From positions 124,001 through 188,000 of the forward strand of contig NZ_FNIL01000001.1 of assembly GCF_900103955.1 (NCBI RefSeq): 64,000 nucleotides of DNA, read 5' to 3'. Below are positions 17,569 through 27,255 of the stretch, one piece after another. The position numbers and the translations under genes were made by a program. Source of the stretch: Alkalicoccus daliensis. Lineage in GTDB: Bacteria; Bacillota; Bacilli; Bacillales; Salisediminibacteriaceae. The first letter of the stretch is position 1. Each line of letters starts with the position of its first letter. The notes under the pieces are model-generated. The model ran no database searches. It saw nothing but the letters and a program-made list of their open reading frames with translations, and had not been told where the DNA came from.

Positions 17569-18004
17569 AAAGGGTTATACTACTGGAGTTTTTGATGTCT
17601 TTCACGTAGGTCATTTAAATATCCTGAAGCAGGCGAAAGAAAAATGTGATTATCTTGTTGTAGGTGTCAGCACCGATGAGCTGGTCAGGGCCTGCAAGCA
17701 TAAAACACCTGTTATTCCTTTCGCAGAACGTATGGAAATCGTGGCATCAATAAAATATGTAGATGAAGTAGTACCTCAATGGAATAAAAATAAATACGAA
17801 GCTTTGGAAAAGTACCAGTTTAACGTAATGTTTGTTGGAGATGATTGGAAAGGGTCACAAATATTTAAAGAAACGGAGGAAAAATTCCGTCCTCATGGAG
17901 TTGAAATCATATATTTTCCATATACACCAGGAGTATCCTCTACAATGCTGCAGGAAAAACTAAAGTATTATCCCGAAGTGCCGGTAGTGGAGGGGATAAA
18001 ATGA
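17555..18004 (+). CDS. tagD: Glycerol-3-phosphate cytidylyltransferase
   Basis: This 149-aa nucleotidyltransferase makes CDP-glycerol from CTP and sn-glycerol-3-phosphate. It has the HxGH signature in GVFDVFHVGHLNIL and a C-terminal ISSTM-type motif (GVSSTMLQEKL; SSTMLQEK region). The start is TTG 17555 behind AAAGGAG, inside the end of the transferase gene, and the stop overlaps the next start. Length is slightly above TagD (129 aa). In most bacilli tagD lies with wall teichoic acid genes; placing it in the EPS operon ties glycerol phosphate supply to EPS synthesis. Confidence 0.9.
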   Translation: MKQYKKGYTTGVFDVFHVGHLNILKQAKEKCDYLVVGVSTDELVRACKHKTPVIPFAERMEIVASIKYVDEVVPQWNKNKYEALEKYQFNVMFVGDDWKGSQIFKETEEKFRPHGVEIIYFPYTPGVSSTMLQEKLKYYPEVPVVEGIK

Positions 18005-18984
18005 CTGACTCTCCGTTAGTTAGTGTTATTGTACCTGTTTATAACGTTGAAAAATACTTGGAAGAATGTATAGAAAGTATTATAAATCAAAATGAGAAAA
18101 GAATTGAAATTATATTGATTAATGATGGATCGAATGACAGAAGTTTAGAAATTTGTAAAAAATATGTTAGCTGGGATGAAAGAGTAATTTTAATCAATCA
18201 AAATAGAAAAGGAGTCAGTGCTGCAAGAAATACCGGTGTAAAGAGAGCATCGGGACAATACATTGGTTTTGTAGACAGTGATGATTGGATTCTGCCGGAT
18301 ATGTATGAAAACCTATTAGACTTAGCACTTGAACACAAAAGTGACATAACAATATGTGGGCATGCACGACAATTTGGAAGTTCTTTAACAGAATTTAGAA
18401 CTGATCAGGAATTACTAGTTTTAAATAAAGAAAATGGATTAAGAGAATTGTTCAGAGGGAATGTTTACAGATTTGCATTATGGAATAAATTATATGAAAG
18501 AAAATGTTTCAATGAGATCTTATTTCCTGAAGGGAGAATTCACGAGGATTTAGCTGTAGCTCACCAGCTTATAATGAACAGTGAGTTAATATTAGTCACT
18601 TCGAGAACTGGTTATATCTATAGGCATCGTGAAAAAAGTATTCTAACAACTCGATTTCATATTGGTAGAATGGATAGTTTTGAAGCGTGGGATAATATTA
18701 TTAAGGACTTAATGAGAGCGCATCCTGAAGTAATGAGCGAAGTTTGGAGAAGATATGCTTACTGGATCTTCGATAATATTCAAATAATCCTCAAACAAAT
18801 TAATGATAAAGAAGAAGCGAATCAACAATTTACGTATATAAGTAAAAACTTACAAAAAAATTATAAAGCTATCAAAAAAAATGAAAGATTGAATCGTAAA
18901 GATAAGTTAAAGTTATTCCTTATTAGTAAGAATTTCTATATTTCCACAAACCAAAAGAAGATATTAACAGCTTCTGTAAAATGA
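18001..18984 (+). CDS. GT2 glycosyltransferase, EpsJ-like paralogue
   Basis: This 327-aa GT-A transferase starts PLVSVIVPVYNVEKYLEECI and has ILINDGSNDRS and the metal-binding FVDSDDW. A mid-protein block (FRFALWNKLYERKCF-like, here YRFALWNKLYERK) and GRIHEDLAVAH are shared with the other EpsJ-type proteins of the locus. All catalytic aspartates are present, so it should be active. It overlaps the tagD stop (ATGA). It begins a run of three adjacent GT2 genes. Confidence 0.83.
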   Translation: MTDSPLVSVIVPVYNVEKYLEECIESIINQNEKRIEIILINDGSNDRSLEICKKYVSWDERVILINQNRKGVSAARNTGVKRASGQYIGFVDSDDWILPDMYENLLDLALEHKSDITICGHARQFGSSLTEFRTDQELLVLNKENGLRELFRGNVYRFALWNKLYERKCFNEILFPEGRIHEDLAVAHQLIMNSELILVTSRTGYIYRHREKSILTTRFHIGRMDSFEAWDNIIKDLMRAHPEVMSEVWRRYAYWIFDNIQIILKQINDKEEANQQFTYISKNLQKNYKAIKKNERLNRKDKLKLFLISKNFYISTNQKKILTASVK

Positions 18985-18997
18985 AAGGAGCTTTAAA

Positions 18998-19960
18998 ATG
19001 CCTAAAATTAGTGTGATAGCATTAATTTATAACTTAGAAAATTATATAGCCCTTTGTATAAATTCAGTCTTAGATCAAACGTTTACAAATTTCGAGCTGA
19101 TATTGGTTAACGATGGATCTACCGATAACAGCGGTTCTATTTGTGAGGATTTTGCATCAAAAGATAATAGAATAAGAGTCATTCACAAAACCAACGCCGG
19201 CATAGCTGCTGCTAGAAATACTGGAATCTCTCAATCAATGGGCGAATATATAGCTTTTATCGATTGTGATGACTACTATCATGAAAGAATGCTGGAAATA
19301 TTATATGAGCAGATGATGGAAGATAATGCAGATATTGCAGTGTGCGACTATGAACCTACTCCCGAAGGAATGGAGATAGGCAGGTTTAATAATATAAATA
19401 CTATAACCTCAACTCATCTCACTTCGTATGAAGCTCTTGCACATTTGTTTGATGAGAAGTTTACCTTTGTTGTGCCTTGGAACAAATTATATAAAAAAGA
19501 AATATTTAATAACATAAAGTACCCAAACGGCTACCTTTATGATGATGAATTCACCGCACACAGAGTACTGGATAGAGCAAAAAAGATTTCTTACGTGCAC
19601 TTACCGCTATATTTTTATGTATTGAGAAAAGGCAGTTCGACCCATTCTTCCATGACAGTTAAAAAATTCGACAAGGTACAAGCGTTGTATGACAGACTTG
19701 AATTTTTCATTTCGAAAAATTACGTTGATTTAGTAAAACCAGCTTTGGAAAGATTTTTAACATATTTCTTTTGGTATTACTTACAATCACAGAAAGATTT
19801 ACCTGGAGCACATGAAGAACGAAAAAAATTAAAAAAATTGTATAACGATCTTTTTTATATTGTGTATAAAAATGCTGCATTTAAACAAAAAGTAATTTAT
19901 ACAACGTTTCGAATCAGTCCTGTACTTCACAAAAGATTATTTCTCAGGAATGCCTTTTAA
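18998..19960 (+). CDS. GT2 glycosyltransferase, EpsJ-like paralogue
   Basis: This 320-aa protein starts KISVIALIYNLENYIALCIN and keeps LVNDGSTDNS and FIDCDDYYHE, the expected nucleotide and metal sites. The middle has VPWNKLYKKEIF and YDDEFTAH, shared with its downstream neighbour and with the GT2 at 31254. A strong AAAGGAG precedes ATG 18998. It is most similar to the next gene and is probably its functional parent copy after tandem duplication. Confidence 0.83.
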   Translation: MPKISVIALIYNLENYIALCINSVLDQTFTNFELILVNDGSTDNSGSICEDFASKDNRIRVIHKTNAGIAAARNTGISQSMGEYIAFIDCDDYYHERMLEILYEQMMEDNADIAVCDYEPTPEGMEIGRFNNINTITSTHLTSYEALAHLFDEKFTFVVPWNKLYKKEIFNNIKYPNGYLYDDEFTAHRVLDRAKKISYVHLPLYFYVLRKGSSTHSSMTVKKFDKVQALYDRLEFFISKNYVDLVKPALERFLTYFFWYYLQSQKDLPGAHEERKKLKKLYNDLFYIVYKNAAFKQKVIYTTFRISPVLHKRLFLRNAF

Positions 19961-19999
19961 CTCCTTACAGCTAAAAGCTAAGCAGAAAGGATAATTAAC

Positions 20000-21007
20000 A
20001 TGGTAAAAATAAGCATAATATTGCCTATAACTTCAAAAGAAGGAGGGATAGTGAATTGTTTAAGATCCATTCTTAATCAGTCTTTTCAAGAGTTTGAATT
20101 AATATTGATAAATACAGGTGCTTCAAAAAAAATAATAAAAGAAGCACATGAATTTAAAAAGAAAGATAATAGAATTAAGTTTTTAAATGAAACAATTAGC
20201 GATATACCTTCAGCAAAAAATGCAGGAATTGTACATGCTCAAGGTGATTATATTGGGTTTATTGACATTCACGATATGATGCACTCAAATATGCTTGAAA
20301 TATTGTACAGTGAAATGCTTCTGAACAAAGCAGATATAAGTATTTGCGATTTTAAGCCAATAGAAGAAGGCGTTTATTTATCACACGAAAGTGAGGTACT
20401 AAAAAATAAAGTAGCCATTCATGAGGCGAAAATTTTAAATAACCAAGAGGCTCTTAGATATTTATACAGCACTGACCGGACATTTACCATGAATTGGAAT
20501 AAATTATATAAGAAAGAGTTAATTGCTCAATACCCATTTCCGAAAGATACATTAGATGAAGAAGAATTCACAGCACACCAATTACTTTTTCAATCTACAA
20601 CAGTTGTATATATAAAAGCAGATTTATATTTTTATGTTATTGTTCCTGGTAGGAAAGGCAGTATTACTCCAATAACTATGACAAAGCAAATGTTTAAGAA
20701 AATGAAAGCATTATATGAAAGAGTAAATCTATTTCACTCAAACAACTTACCTGAGCTGGAAAAATTAGCGCTCAGGCATTTTAGTGAACACTTTTTCTGG
20801 TATTATATTGAATCCCAAAAAGCACTGCCTGATGCAAGCCGGGAAAGGAAAGAGATATTTAAATTATTTAAAAAGTTATATCCTAAAATTATAATGAATA
20901 AATCTGAAAATATAAAAAAGAAAATTGTTTACAGTGTATTCATAGTAAGTCCTAATCTCTATAATCAATTAACTGTAAACTTAGAAAGAAGAAAGGAGGG
21001 CGCATAA
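20000..21007 (+). CDS. GT2-like protein with degenerate catalytic motifs
   Basis: This 335-aa protein aligns along its length with the preceding GT2 (MNWNKLYKKE, DEEEFTAHQLL, FFWYYIESQKALP). Two conserved sites have changed. The NDGS motif reads INTGAS (about 37-42), and the metal-binding DxDD reads DIHD (89-92), replacing the second DXD aspartate by histidine. The frame is intact, with a ribosome binding site AGAAAGGA, so it is not an obvious pseudogene. It may be inactive, use another mechanism, or act as a partner of the active paralogue. Its stop overlaps the next start (TAATG). Confidence 0.75.
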   Translation: MVKISIILPITSKEGGIVNCLRSILNQSFQEFELILINTGASKKIIKEAHEFKKKDNRIKFLNETISDIPSAKNAGIVHAQGDYIGFIDIHDMMHSNMLEILYSEMLLNKADISICDFKPIEEGVYLSHESEVLKNKVAIHEAKILNNQEALRYLYSTDRTFTMNWNKLYKKELIAQYPFPKDTLDEEEFTAHQLLFQSTTVVYIKADLYFYVIVPGRKGSITPITMTKQMFKKMKALYERVNLFHSNNLPELEKLALRHFSEHFFWYYIESQKALPDASRERKEIFKLFKKLYPKIIMNKSENIKKKIVYSVFIVSPNLYNQLTVNLERRKEGA

Positions 21008-22188
21008 TGAAAAAAAAACTTCTATTTGTGATAGATTCGTTAGCTTGTGCTGGAGCAGAAAAAAGTCTTGTAACGCTGTTGAACCTGATCAACTATGAAA
21101 AATATGAAGTGGATCTTCAGCTTTTTAATTATGGAGGAGAGCTAGAAGAATTAGTTCCTAAACAGGTGAATTTGCTTCCACCTCTTCAATATATGGATCA
21201 TGTCAAAAAAAATTTATGGAATTCACTTATAAGCTCCCCGCTCACACATAGTATGGCGAGAATTCAATATTCTTATAAGTTAAGATTAAAAAAATCAGAT
21301 AATATAACTAAGGCACGGCTTTTTTGGAAAAGTGCCAGTAAAGTAATTTCTGAAAACCCTGTTTTGTATGATTCAGCTATCGCTTATGCACAGGGGGTGC
21401 CAACGTTTTATGTGTCAGAAAAAGTAAATGCATTAAAGAAACTGGCGTGGGTAAACGTAAGCTACTATTTGAAGGGTGAAAATAAAATATTCCAGGAAAA
21501 ACATTATAATAAATTTGATGCTGTAGTTACTGTATCAGGAACAACCAAAGATATCTTTACGCAGAATAAACTAAATATTAAAGGGGATCTAAAAGTAATA
21601 TATGATATAAATAATCCAAAAATGATTTCAAAAATGGCTGATAATGGAGAAGGATTTCAAGATAAATATAAGGGTATTAAAATTCTTACAATAGGCAGAT
21701 TAGCAAAACAAAAAGGTTATGATATCGCAATGGAAGCATGTTCACGTCTAAAAAAAGGTGGACTAAATTTTCGATGGTATGTTTTAGGGAAAGGACCATT
21801 AGAATCAGAAATAAAATCTAGAATTAAAGAGCTAAATATTGAAAAAGAAATGATTTTATTGGGAGTCAAGTCAAATCCTTATCCTTTTATAAAGGAAGCG
21901 GATATATATGTACAGACTTCCAGATTTGAAGGTTTCGGAATTGCTTTAGCGGAAGCAAGAATGTTAAATACGCCGATTGTAACTACTCGTTTTGATGCAG
22001 TGGAAAGTCAGATGAAACATAATGAAAACGGAATTATTGTAGATATTGACCCAGAAGCTGTCTACTTCGGTATAAAAAAACTTGTAGAAGAACCTGCATT
22101 AAGAGAAAAAATAATCAGTTATCAAAAACTAGAAGCAAAAGGAAATGTTGAAGAGATTAATAAATTTTATGAGCTCGTTGAAACATAA
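21007..22188 (+). CDS. GT4 glycosyltransferase
   Basis: This 393-aa GT-B transferase starts KKKLLFVIDSLACAGAEKSL. It has the donor-domain blocks ILTIGRLAKQKGYDIAMEA and VQTSRFEGFGIALAEARML, the latter with EX7E. It groups with the GT4 proteins at 14008 and 22203; like them it has a long variable acceptor domain and the word KSNPYPFIKEADIYVQ. AGAAAGGAGGGC precedes ATG 21007, which overlaps the previous stop by one base. Confidence 0.83.
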   Translation: MKKKLLFVIDSLACAGAEKSLVTLLNLINYEKYEVDLQLFNYGGELEELVPKQVNLLPPLQYMDHVKKNLWNSLISSPLTHSMARIQYSYKLRLKKSDNITKARLFWKSASKVISENPVLYDSAIAYAQGVPTFYVSEKVNALKKLAWVNVSYYLKGENKIFQEKHYNKFDAVVTVSGTTKDIFTQNKLNIKGDLKVIYDINNPKMISKMADNGEGFQDKYKGIKILTIGRLAKQKGYDIAMEACSRLKKGGLNFRWYVLGKGPLESEIKSRIKELNIEKEMILLGVKSNPYPFIKEADIYVQTSRFEGFGIALAEARMLNTPIVTTRFDAVESQMKHNENGIIVDIDPEAVYFGIKKLVEEPALREKIISYQKLEAKGNVEEINKFYELVET

Positions 22189-22202
22189 GAAAGGAGCAGT
22201 AC

Positions 22203-23363
22203 ATGAAAAAAGTTCTTTTTATCTTAATAAATATGAATGTAGGCGGAACAGAAAAATCTTTTTTGAATTTAGTAGATCAGCTGCCGCAGGATCAATATGA
22301 TATTTCATTGCTGCTTCTCGAAAATAAAGGGGGTTTGTTAAAGGAGATTCCTTCTCATATAAGAATATTAGAACTTAAAGAGTACGCTAATATAAAGCCT
22401 AAGTTGTCTTGTAGTCCCAGGTCTCAATTAAAAAGATCGTTATTAAAACGCTCCTTTAGGGAAGCGTTTTTTTTCATGTACACATATATCTATAGAAAAG
22501 TTAAGAATGATTCCCGTCTGTACTATAAATTTTTGATGAAAGACGTGCCAGAATTAAAAGAGGATTTCGATTTGGCAATAGCTTATGCAGGTCCGATGAA
22601 TTTTATAACATATTTTACAAATTACCGCGTGAAGGCCAAGGAGAAGATACAGTGGATTCATTTTGATATTACACGAATAGGATTCGATCCAATTTTCGCA
22701 AAACATATGTATCAACAATTCAATAAAATTTACGTTGTGTCGAAGCAAGCTGCTGAGAAGTTGATACATTTAATTCCTGACATTAAAAATAAAGTTGAAG
22801 TTCATGAAAATATTGTATCATCATCGAAAATTAAAGAAATGGCTTCTAGTAAGGAGGTATTAAAATATCCCGGGATCAAAATTGTTACCGTAGGAAGGCT
22901 GACAAAGGAAAAAGCCCCGGAAAGAGCTTTAAAAGTATGCAAGGACTTAATTGATCACGGCTTCAATATAACATGGCACTGGATAGGCGACGGAAATTTA
23001 AAAGCTCATATGATGCAATTAGTAATCGAGTACAACTTAGAAGGGATTTTCATTCTGGAAGGTTCTCAAGTAAATCCTTATCCCTATATTAATCAAGCAA
23101 ATATATATGTGCAGCCTTCTGATCATGAAGGATATTGTATAACAATAGCTGAAGCTAAAGCGCTGAATAAGCCCATCGTTACTACTGCTACAGCTGGTGC
23201 AATGGATCAGATCACACATAACATAACTGGTTTAATCACTAAAATAGACGATCAAAGTCTTTTTAATGGAGTTGTAACCCTACTAAAAGATTCTTCATTA
23301 AGACATTCACTAATTCAAGCATTGAATACAGAAGTAGAAACCGTACGCAAAAATTTCATTTAA
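22203..23363 (+). CDS. GT4 glycosyltransferase
   Basis: This 386-aa GT-B transferase starts KKVLFILINMNVGGTEKSFL. It contains IVTVGRLTKEKAPERALK, QVNPYPYINQANIYVQPSD and a donor-site motif in EGYCITIAEAKAL (EX7E). It is a tandem relative of the gene directly upstream, with only moderate similarity, so the duplication is not recent. A normal AAAGGAGC precedes ATG 22203. Base composition around 22380-22480 is slightly GC-richer than the rest of the gene. Confidence 0.83.
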   Translation: MKKVLFILINMNVGGTEKSFLNLVDQLPQDQYDISLLLLENKGGLLKEIPSHIRILELKEYANIKPKLSCSPRSQLKRSLLKRSFREAFFFMYTYIYRKVKNDSRLYYKFLMKDVPELKEDFDLAIAYAGPMNFITYFTNYRVKAKEKIQWIHFDITRIGFDPIFAKHMYQQFNKIYVVSKQAAEKLIHLIPDIKNKVEVHENIVSSSKIKEMASSKEVLKYPGIKIVTVGRLTKEKAPERALKVCKDLIDHGFNITWHWIGDGNLKAHMMQLVIEYNLEGIFILEGSQVNPYPYINQANIYVQPSDHEGYCITIAEAKALNKPIVTTATAGAMDQITHNITGLITKIDDQSLFNGVVTLLKDSSLRHSLIQALNTEVETVRKNFI

Positions 23364-23380
23364 AAAGGAGGTAGAATCAA

Positions 23381-25144
23381 ATGAAAGAAAGTCTTAAAAA
23401 AATATCATCATTATTTAATAAAAGAGAGAGAAAGAAATTCGGATTAATTTTTATACTCATGATAGGCGCAGCTTTATTGGAGACATTGGGTGTAGGTTTA
23501 ATGCTCCCATTTGTCGGGATCATTACAAACCCTGACATAATTAATTCACAGCCGATTTTAAATTACGTATACGAATTGTTTAACTTTACAAGCTTTACGC
23601 AATTTACGATATTTCTTGTAATAATAATGATGAGTTTATTTTTATTTAAAAATGTATATTTACTAGCTTTCTTCTATGTTCAATACAGAATTTTGCTTAA
23701 TCAGCAGGTGAAGCTTTCCAGTCAGCTGCTAAAAAGTTATTTAAAGAAACCATATACTTTTCACTTACAACGGAATTCATCAGATTTGCTGAGAAATGTA
23801 ACTGCTGAAGTACCTAAAGTATTTCAAGGTATGATATTGCCTGCCTTTCAGCTGATGACGGAAATATTAGTAATAACTTTTATATTAACATTATTAGTGC
23901 TTACTGCACCTGTGGCTACTATATCAGCAATTGGAATATTAGGATTAAGCATCGGACTTTTTTACGGAATATTCAAGAAAAAAATATCGCGATTAGGAAC
24001 GGAACAGCAAGCTGTAACCGGGAAAATGATTAAATGGATTAACCAAAGTCTTGGTGCGAGTAAAGATGTAAAAGTTACAGGAAAAGAAAACTTCTTCATA
24101 AAAAGTTTCCAGCATTACAGTCAAATAAAAGCAAATAATGGCAGATATATAAAAATGCTGGATCAAAGCCCGAGATTATTTATTGAAACACTTTTAGTAG
24201 CAACTGTTTTGATAACTATGCTTATTGTCATTTTTCAAGGAGCAAACACAGCAGAAATTGTTACAACAATGGCACTTTTTGCAATGGCAGCATTTCGTCT
24301 AATGCCATCTATTACGAGAGTCTTATCGATGGTTACTCAAATAAAATATAATTATCCTGCGCTAGAAGTCGTATTTAACGATTTAAATATCGATAATGAA
24401 GAGTTTACGGAGCAATTACAATTATCCAGTGAAGAACAAAAGAATAAAACATTTAAGCATCTATTAAAGATGGATCATGTTTCTTATAGGTATCCTGCTC
24501 AGGAAGCACATGCTTTAAGCAATGTAACTGCGGAGATTCCCATTGGTTCTTCTGTCGCTTTTATCGGAGCATCGGGGTCAGGAAAAACTACGGCGATGGA
24601 TATCATGCTCGGATTGTTAAAGCCTCAGGAAGGTAAAATCACTATTGACGGTCAGGAAATCAGTAAACAGAAAAAATTATGGCAGCGAAACATTGGCTAT
24701 ATACCGCAAGTTATCTTTTTATCCGATGACACTATTTTAAGAAATATCGCTTTTGGAATTGAAGAAAATGAAATTGATGAGAAAGCAGCGTGGAAAGCAT
24801 TAGAACAGGCTCAACTAAAAGAGTTTGTGGAATCTCTACCAGATTCGATATACACAAATATCGGAGAAAGGGGAGCAAGAATATCAGGAGGACAAAGGCA
24901 GAGAATCGGTATTGCCAGAGCGTTGTATCATGATCCTCAGATACTGTTTATGGACGAAGCTACATCAGCGCTTGATAACAACACTGAAAAAGAAATCATG
25001 AACTCTCTCAATCAGTTGAAAGGAGCAAAAACACTTATCATCATTGCCCATAGACTATCCACTATAGAAAATTGCGACATTATATACGAAATGAAAAACG
25101 GCTCGCTTATAAATGTCAGGAAATTCGAAAAATCTATTGTTTGA
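23381..25144 (+). CDS. PglK-like ABC exporter, probable lipid-linked oligosaccharide flippase
   Basis: This 587-aa half-transporter fuses a six-helix membrane domain (about 20-320) to an ATPase domain with Walker A GASGSGKTT, signature ISGGQRQRIGIARAL, Walker B ILFMDEATSALD and a switch histidine in IIAHRLST. The membrane part resembles Campylobacter PglK, with LLETLGVGLMLPFV near the N-terminus (PglK: FIETFAISLVMPFI) and AAFRLMPSITRVL (PglK: ALYRLMPSANRI). PglK flips the bacillosamine-initiated heptasaccharide across the membrane. The co-encoded EpsC/N/M/L genes fit such a role. No Wzx-type EpsK is present in the operon. AAAAAGGAGG precedes ATG 23381. Confidence 0.85.
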   Translation: MKESLKKISSLFNKRERKKFGLIFILMIGAALLETLGVGLMLPFVGIITNPDIINSQPILNYVYELFNFTSFTQFTIFLVIIMMSLFLFKNVYLLAFFYVQYRILLNQQVKLSSQLLKSYLKKPYTFHLQRNSSDLLRNVTAEVPKVFQGMILPAFQLMTEILVITFILTLLVLTAPVATISAIGILGLSIGLFYGIFKKKISRLGTEQQAVTGKMIKWINQSLGASKDVKVTGKENFFIKSFQHYSQIKANNGRYIKMLDQSPRLFIETLLVATVLITMLIVIFQGANTAEIVTTMALFAMAAFRLMPSITRVLSMVTQIKYNYPALEVVFNDLNIDNEEFTEQLQLSSEEQKNKTFKHLLKMDHVSYRYPAQEAHALSNVTAEIPIGSSVAFIGASGSGKTTAMDIMLGLLKPQEGKITIDGQEISKQKKLWQRNIGYIPQVIFLSDDTILRNIAFGIEENEIDEKAAWKALEQAQLKEFVESLPDSIYTNIGERGARISGGQRQRIGIARALYHDPQILFMDEATSALDNNTEKEIMNSLNQLKGAKTLIIIAHRLSTIENCDIIYEMKNGSLINVRKFEKSIV

Positions 25145-25158
25145 AGGGAGGAGTGGTT

Positions 25159-26154
25159 GTGAGTAATGCAATCGTGAGTGTTGGGGTAACGGTATATAAT
25201 CTCGAGAAATATATTGAAAAGTGTATTCTCTCGATATTGAACCAAACATTCACAGATTTCGAATTAATTATCATCGATGATGGATCTTCTGATAACAGCA
25301 GATCGATTTGTGAAAAATTATCTACCATCGACGCAAGAATTAGTTATGTATTCCAGGAAAATAAAGGAGTATCTGCTGCAAGAAATAAAGCTTTAGATCT
25401 TTTCAAAGGAGAATATTATTTACTGGTAGATGGAGACGATACACTGCATCCTGATATGATCAAGAAATTATATTACCTCTGCAGAGAATATAATGCAGAG
25501 ATTGCTACTTGCAAATTGCTTTCAGTGAAATCAGATAGTGAGATTAAGTTTGAATATTACGCAGAAAGTACAATTCAATTATTAAACAATAAAACTGCGT
25601 TAACAATGCTGTTAAAAAATAACTTTACCGGATTCGGTCTCTGCAATAAATTATTCAAAAAAGAATTATTTGAAGAGGTGAAATTTCCATTAAACAGAAA
25701 ATTTGAAGACGCTGCGATACAATATAAATTACTTTATAAAGCGAAAAGAATAATAATGACAGATGAAAAATTGTATTATTATTTGATTCATGCAGCAAGC
25801 ACTACAAGAGCTGATTTGCAGAATTACAGTAGTGGAAGGTTAGATATTATAATGAATTTTGAAGAAAGTTATCAATTTATGAAAGATAATCATTTGCCTG
25901 AGGAAATTGTTGAGCTTAACTTAGCTAATTATTACCGTTCCCTAAGGGGGCTCACAATCGATATTCTTAATGCAGATATGAAAGATCAAAAAAAAGCATT
26001 AAAAATAGTGAATAAGCAAATTAAAAAATGGAAACAGAAAATGATTAATAATTCTCAAGTAACAACGAAAGAAAAAACACTGTTGTGGATTTGGGCTAAA
26101 ATGCCTAATATCACCTTGAACGTCTACAAAATAAGAAATAAGTTAATTTTATAA
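25159..26154 (+). CDS. GT2 glycosyltransferase, EpsJ-like paralogue
   Basis: This 331-aa GT-A enzyme has VSVGVTVYNLEKYIEKCILS, IIIDDGSSDNS and LVDGDDT at the metal site, so it looks active. I start it at GTG 25159, which follows GGGAGG at 25147-25152; the longer frame begins inside the ABC gene. The C-terminal part with YYLIHAASTTRADL is shared with other EpsJ-type transferases of the locus only loosely. It is separated from galE by about 60 bp, one of the wider gaps in the operon. Confidence 0.82.
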   Translation: MSNAIVSVGVTVYNLEKYIEKCILSILNQTFTDFELIIIDDGSSDNSRSICEKLSTIDARISYVFQENKGVSAARNKALDLFKGEYYLLVDGDDTLHPDMIKKLYYLCREYNAEIATCKLLSVKSDSEIKFEYYAESTIQLLNNKTALTMLLKNNFTGFGLCNKLFKKELFEEVKFPLNRKFEDAAIQYKLLYKAKRIIMTDEKLYYYLIHAASTTRADLQNYSSGRLDIIMNFEESYQFMKDNHLPEEIVELNLANYYRSLRGLTIDILNADMKDQKKALKIVNKQIKKWKQKMINNSQVTTKEKTLLWIWAKMPNITLNVYKIRNKLIL

Positions 26155-26214
26155 TAAGAGAATAACTGTTTTACTCTTTGTTTATCAATGCAAGCTAATA
26201 TAGGAGGCAATGAA

Positions 26215-27255
26215 ATGAAAATTCTTGTAACCGGTGGAGCGGGCTTTATAGGAAGCCACACTGTAGTGGAGCTGATACAGAGCGGCCATGAGATTACTAT
26301 TGCAGATAACTTCAGCAATAGTAATAAGGAGGTTTTAAGCCGTATTAAGCTAATTACAGGACAAGAAACATCCTGTTACTGTGCAGACTTAAGAAAAGAA
26401 GAGGTAGTAAACAGGATATTCAGAATTGAACGACCAGAAGCAGTAATACATTTTGCAGGTTTAAAAGCAGTGGGTGAATCTGTGGCAGATCCACTCTCTT
26501 ACTATGATCATAATATTGGGTCTACAATTAATTTGCTTAAAAGTATGAGGATATATGACACACGAATTATGGTATTCAGTTCTTCAGCGACGGTCTACGG
26601 TGATCAGCAGCATATGCCGGTGACGGAAAATGCTAGTCTCTCGGTAACTAATCCCTATGGAAGAACAAAGCTGATTCTTGAAAAAATGCTGGAAGATGCA
26701 GGGAAAGCCTATCCGGAAATGAGTATATCTATCCTGAGATACTTCAACCCAATAGGTGCTCATCACAGCGGACTTATTGGAGAAGAACCACAGGGAACTC
26801 CAAATAATCTGGCTCCCTTTCTTATGCAGGCTGCTGCAGGCGTAAAAAAAGAGCTGAAAGTATTTGGGTCTGATTATGACACACCTGACGGAACAGGAAT
26901 TAGAGATTATATCCATGTGACAGATCTGGCGCTAGGTCATATTGCAGCATTAAATAAAGGTATGGATCATACAGGAGTTGGAACTTACAATCTTGGCACA
27001 GGAGAAGGGACAAGTGTACTTCAATTAATCACAGCTTTTGAAGAAGTTACTGGAAAACACGTTCCTTTTGTTGTTACCGATAGAAGAGAAGGGGATGTAG
27101 CTGTAAGTTATGCAGATACAAACAAAGCTAGAAAAGAGTTAGGGTGGAGAGCGAAACGGAATATCAAAACAATGTGCGAGGATATGTGGAGATGGCAGCT
27201 GCAATTTCCGAAAGGATACAAAAACATTAAAACATTGGAGGCTGAAAAGAGATGA
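26215..27255 (+). CDS. galE: UDP-glucose 4-epimerase
   Basis: This 346-aa extended SDR enzyme interconverts UDP-glucose and UDP-galactose (or the N-acetyl forms). It has the NAD motif [19 protein letters not shown] with the catalytic serine region and NPYGRTK carrying the YxxxK pair, followed by [12 protein letters not shown] 26215 follows AGGAGG at 26202-26207; the upstream in-frame start at 26188 has no ribosome binding site. It overlaps rmlA (ATGA) and supplies galactose-type donors together with GtaB. Confidence 0.92.
   Translation: MKILVTGGAGFIGSHTVVELIQSGHEITIADNFSNSNKEVLSRIKLITGQETSCYCADLRKEEVVNRIFRIERPEAVIHFAGLKAVGESVADPLSYYDHNIGSTINLLKSMRIYDTRIMVFSSSATVYGDQQHMPVTENASLSVTNPYGRTKLILEKMLEDAGKAYPEMSISILRYFNPIGAHHSGLIGEEPQGTPNNLAPFLMQAAAGVKKELKVFGSDYDTPDGTGIRDYIHVTDLALGHIAALNKGMDHTGVGTYNLGTGEGTSVLQLITAFEEVTGKHVPFVVTDRREGDVAVSYADTNKARKELGWRAKRNIKTMCEDMWRWQLQFPKGYKNIKTLEAEKR

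Noticed and set aside
26155-26214. Weak hairpin AAGAG/CTCTTT before galE as an internal terminator
   Set aside because: The stem is only 5-6 bp and AT-rich, too weak to call.
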